Below are positions 60,457 to 64,000 of a DNA stretch of 64,000 bases, in pieces. A program made the translations under genes and the position numbers. The stretch is from Tigriopus japonicus (taxonomy: Eukaryota > Arthropoda > Copepoda > Harpacticoida > Harpacticidae): positions 2,304,175 through 2,368,174 of the forward strand of contig CM021320.1 of NCBI GenBank assembly GCA_010645155.1. The letters run 5' to 3'. The notes below the pieces were generated by a model. The model was not told the DNA's origin. It searched no databases and worked only from the letters and a program-made list of their open reading frames with translations. How positions within the stretch are numbered: position 1 is the first letter of the stretch; each line of letters opens with the position of its first letter.

Positions 60457-62300
60457 GATGATCACTTAACAATTCACGATTGATCTACAACTTGATGAGT
60501 GCAAGTGAGGCTAATTTATTTTCAGTTATTTGTCGGTCCGTTCATCAGCACTTGATAAAGACTACCCTACTGGAGAGGAAACGTGGGTTCATGTTGATGC
60601 ATACCTACTTATTGTTATCACTAGGACTCGGAAAAAAATGTTTCTATTTGACTTGAATTTCTTTTGGCGATTGTAATCAAAAGCATGTACCTTTATATTA
60701 AGCGAAACTAATTAAGACGAAAAAAGACGGTTTTTTACTTTACACGATCAAGAGCCACGGTAACGCGGTCACGGTAGGTTTTTTTCTCGATGGTAGCACA
60801 GACCAAGCCCCAGACTTCTCAATTCTAGCTAAGCAGGCAGACAACGGCGACAGTTGTTTGATCCGTGGCCTCTAGATGACTCAGGCTGTATTTTCTGGAT
60901 TGACTCTGAGAACCAAACTTCAAGAAGGATATTTGCGGTACAAACAAGGTAGCGCACTCTATGACGTTCCTTATGAAACCATCATTTTTAACAATGTTGT
61001 TAGGTAATCCCTCGTAGAGGGCGGTTTTGGCGACGTCAAAATTGAGATATCTCTGTTTTATTTATCTATGATGGTAGTTACAGAGAATGATCTCACCCTT
61101 GACAACTTCACAGCCTTTTAAAAAATGTTCCATTTTTCAGAAGGAGAAATTTGTTTGATTTGAGGCATTGTTCAATTGCCACTCATTTTTTTCGTTTTTT
61201 TTTCAGCCCAATTAAATGGACTTAGCATTAAAAATTTGTCCATTTTTAGAGAAATACTCAAATCAGACCAACTGATTTAAAATCACATTTTTATTCGACG
61301 TGTACTTATCACCATATCTTTTGACCTTTATCGACGGGAAGATGAGTAAACGGGAATGACAAATGGTAGATTTGAGGCTTTTGTCATATTTTCAGAATAC
61401 TTTTTTCATAAAGTGATTTTATCAAAAGATGGAAACCGGATTTTCCATCGAAATTACATGCAAAAAAGGGGAAAGAACGAACAATCAAACCAAGAATTTA
61501 TCTGATATGTAAGGCACAAAACTAAAAGATGACAAGTGAGTCACAAAGAACAAAGAATATTCAGGCCCGAACATGAATCCTTCTGTTGTCGGAACATTTC
61601 AAGTGGAGAAAGTACCTGTCTAGTGGACAGTAGCTGATATTTTGGTGGCTTTTCCGCTTTTGTGTATGACCGCTTTTCCTCATTCGTCAGACCAATCCTG
61701 TTTGAGAATGAAAACCGATATTGAACACTATTGGTCGGATCATAGTGTTAAGCAGTTAAGCGGTGAAGCGGTAAAGCCACGAAAATATCCGCTAAAGTAT
61801 CAATTGGATAGGACTTTTGCTACATCCCTCAGGATCTTTGGGAAAAAAGGTTTTCAAAGAGGAATACAGATGTGCATTCTAAGAAAGTGCGAAGAAAGCC
61901 TAGAAGAAACTCAGCCTTGGTAAAAATACCTAAAAAGGAAATGAATTCTTAAAAATGAAAGTCTTTTAATTTTGTTTTGGATGACTTAAGGCCTTTGGTC
62001 TAAAATTCTTGCCCATTGCAATGTTTTTGCCGCTTAGAAGTGTTGATGTCAAGTTCATTGTCAAATGGACTTTGCATAACAAAGTTCGATAGTATGCTTC
62101 TGCTTTGATATATCCCTAAATTTTAATGTCTTTGCTTTCCTTATTTGACTTTCGACTTTGGTTACATTTGTAGATAGTCATTAAGGCGTCTCGATATTGA
62201 TGCTAAAGTGTCTTATGTAGTTTAACCGTTAATAATTAATTTTGCCTAAATGCTTACATTTCCTTTAAAGTAGTCCAAATAACATTGGCCCCAATCTGCA
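60457..62300. other. Upstream region of the ABCA gene
   Basis: Non-coding, AT-rich. The ABCA promoter and 5' UTR should lie close to 60457, but no distinct element is visible. The open frame at 61642-61923 has no recognisable domain and no splice context that I can support. Confidence 0.5.
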
Positions 62301-62328
62301 TACACTGTGACACGAAAGTTTTGACACC
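62301..62328. repeat. 5' terminal inverted repeat of the Tc1-like element
   Basis: TACACTGTGACACGAAAGTT and the bases just after it resemble Tc1-family ends, lying about 230 bases before the transposase start. The partner at the 3' side was not found. Confidence 0.6.
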
Positions 62329-63566
62329 TCTGCAAAATTTAAACTTCCCGCCATTCCCGACGACTCAATACATTTTTTTGTTTTTCTAAAATATCAATAT
62401 TCGGATTGTCAACGAACTGAGCGAAGTCTTTACAACATAACTGACCTATGATCAGCATCTTAAGCAACGGTGACCTCAATTCATTTGATATTCTTTCCAA
62501 AAAAATGCAATGTCCAGATTTTTCAGTCATGGGCAAAGTCAAGACCCGTTCTCGGGCCGTTGGGATGATGGAGGCCGGTAAAACTCAAGTAGAGGTTACC
62601 AAGACCCTGGGGGTCTCATTGAGCTCTGTAAAGCGCTGGTGGAAGCGCAACAAGGATGACCAAACCCTTTAAGACAAGCCTCGGTCTGGAAGACCATCAG
62701 CAATTTCCAGAACTGCCAAACTCGTCATAACCAAGAGGATTGGAAAGAGGAGGCAATCAATGCAAAATTTGGCATTAAGATTGATTCGGAGTCTTGTGAG
62801 ACAGTACGACGCCATTTGAAGTGTGAGATGAGCCTCAAATCTCTGGCCCGTCCCCAAAAACCCCTGTTGACAAAAAATGAAGAAAGCTCGTGTGAAATTC
62901 GTCCGGGACCATGCTCATTGGACCGATGATGAGTGGAAAAACATAATATGGAGTGATGAGAGCTTCTTTTATCTTTTTCCAAAGGCCTACTCTTCCACTG
63001 ATTGAGTTTGGGCGAGAAATTCAGCAGAACTTGTCCCCAATGAACTTGTGAAGCACAGCCCCAAGGTTATGGTCTGGGGGGATGTTTTCATCCCGTGGAG
63101 TATCCAGATTGCACTTTGTGCCCCCTAAATGCAATTTCAACCAAGAATACTACAGGGAGAAGATCCTAGCCGAGGAAGGATTGGAGGCCATCAACAGGAA
63201 CAGGACAACGGGATTGATTCTGGAACGCCAAATTGTGCCAGACATGTCAAAAGCTTTTTCATGCAAGATTCAGCGCCGCCTCATTGCACCCTAACGAACT
63301 GCAGATGGCTTGATTCAAATTTTCCACGGGATTAGAGGAAGGGGGAATGGCCAGGAAATTCTCCAAACCTAAATCCCATGGAAAATTTATGGTCCATCCT
63401 TAAAGAAGAGGTCGACAAAGTCCCACCCCAAACAACCCTAGAAGGATTGAAAAAACAGTTAGAAAAAGCTTGGGCAAACTTAAACGAAGATTTGCTCTTG
63501 AAGTTATGCCTGTTATGTTATGATGGACCATTGGGGCTCAAAAGAAAACACCCCGAGAAAGCCTAA
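62301..63566 (+). pseudogene. Broken Tc1-like (DD34E) transposon
   Basis: The 5' end carries a terminal-repeat-like sequence starting TACACTGTGACACGAAAGTT at a TA. A degenerate transposase follows: an N-terminal helix-turn-helix (TRSRAVGMMEAGKTQ, then VSLSSVKRWWKRN) from 62529, a stop codon at 62670, frameshifts near 62790 and 62875, IWSDESFF near 62950 (first catalytic Asp), an in-frame stop near 63002, a frameshift around 63100, QDSAPPHC near 63263 (second Asp) and NPMENLW near 63375 (Glu), ending at 63566. All three catalytic positions can be read but in different frames, so no functional protein is made. No matching 3' inverted repeat is visible before 64000, so the element is truncated or its end has diverged. 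Tc1/mariner transposases cut and paste DNA at TA sites. Confidence 0.88.
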
Positions 63567-64000
63567 ATCAAAAGAGAAACTAAAGGCAGGCGAAGGCCTT
63601 CATTCAACTGAAAGCTGTCTTTAATTCATAGACTTCTAAACCTAAAAATATAATGCCAAAATGTTGATGCAGCCACACCAATTCAAACGATCATGATGTT
63701 CACTACTGCAAGGCCAGTTGAAGGAAGTGATAATGGTAATAAAGCGCCATACGCTCAAAACACAATTTCTTAGTAATTTCCCATTCGTAATTTCTTTATT
63801 CATTCAATTGCTAAAACAATGCTCATTTCGAGGGTTTAGGCCCAACAAAGTTTTGTAGTATTTAAGGCATTTCGAAATCATTTCTTTTACTTTCGTTGCG
63901 ACAATTTGATGTTAGTGCAAGCACGTGGAAGGACGGATCTTGATCAGGGTGTGCAGTACATATTGGCAATGTCACAAATGAATGTCATTAAGCCTGAAGA
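63567..64000. other. Window end, no gene seen
   Basis: Sequence after the transposase remnant. I searched by eye for the inverse of the 5' terminal repeat and for coding exons and found neither. Confidence 0.5.

Overview
This is a eukaryotic nuclear window with short GT-AG introns, several genes of metazoan type and many small DNA-transposon remnants. An allatostatin-A receptor, a tektin, a tau-type MAP and a very large ABCA transporter point to a protostome, most likely an arthropod. A crustacean such as a copepod would fit, but that is inference: no marker in the window names the species.

Layout. 1-4022: intergenic, with a tRNA-derived SINE-like segment. 4023-10238 (+): a tau/MAP2/MAP4-type gene with a huge acidic Glu-Pro-Glu-Ala repeat domain, a Ser/Arg/Pro-rich linker, four good microtubule-binding repeats and one degenerate repeat, and at least two possible terminal exons. 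11035-13515 (+): an EML-type HELP/WD40 open frame without introns and without an in-frame start codon before residue 145. It begins at a possible phase-0 acceptor that the last shared exon of the tau gene could use. This tau-EML arrangement is the most interesting thing in the window. 13516-19075: transposon-rich spacer, with an intact-looking hAT-type MITE and a foldback element carrying a 23-bp tandem array. 19076-25205 (-): three-exon allatostatin-A receptor. 25206-28461: spacer with a second foldback copy and a small hairpin. 28462-33090 (-): complete eight-exon tektin, closest to tektin-4. 34113-38402 (+): a possible unrecognised six-exon gene. 38596-60456 (-): a full-length ABCA transporter of 47 exons, about 3,140 residues by my model, with an enlarged first extracellular domain and an atypical signature motif in the first nucleotide-binding domain. 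60457-64000: spacer and a broken Tc1-like transposon.

The exon models for the ABCA, tektin, receptor and tau genes were built by hand from splice motifs, reading-frame phase and family homology. Every junction listed keeps frame. Two genes (the tau/EML locus and tektin) encode microtubule proteins; the receptor and transporter are membrane proteins. No operon-like co-regulation is expected, and nothing in the sequence shows the genes acting together, except the possible joining of the tau and EML parts.
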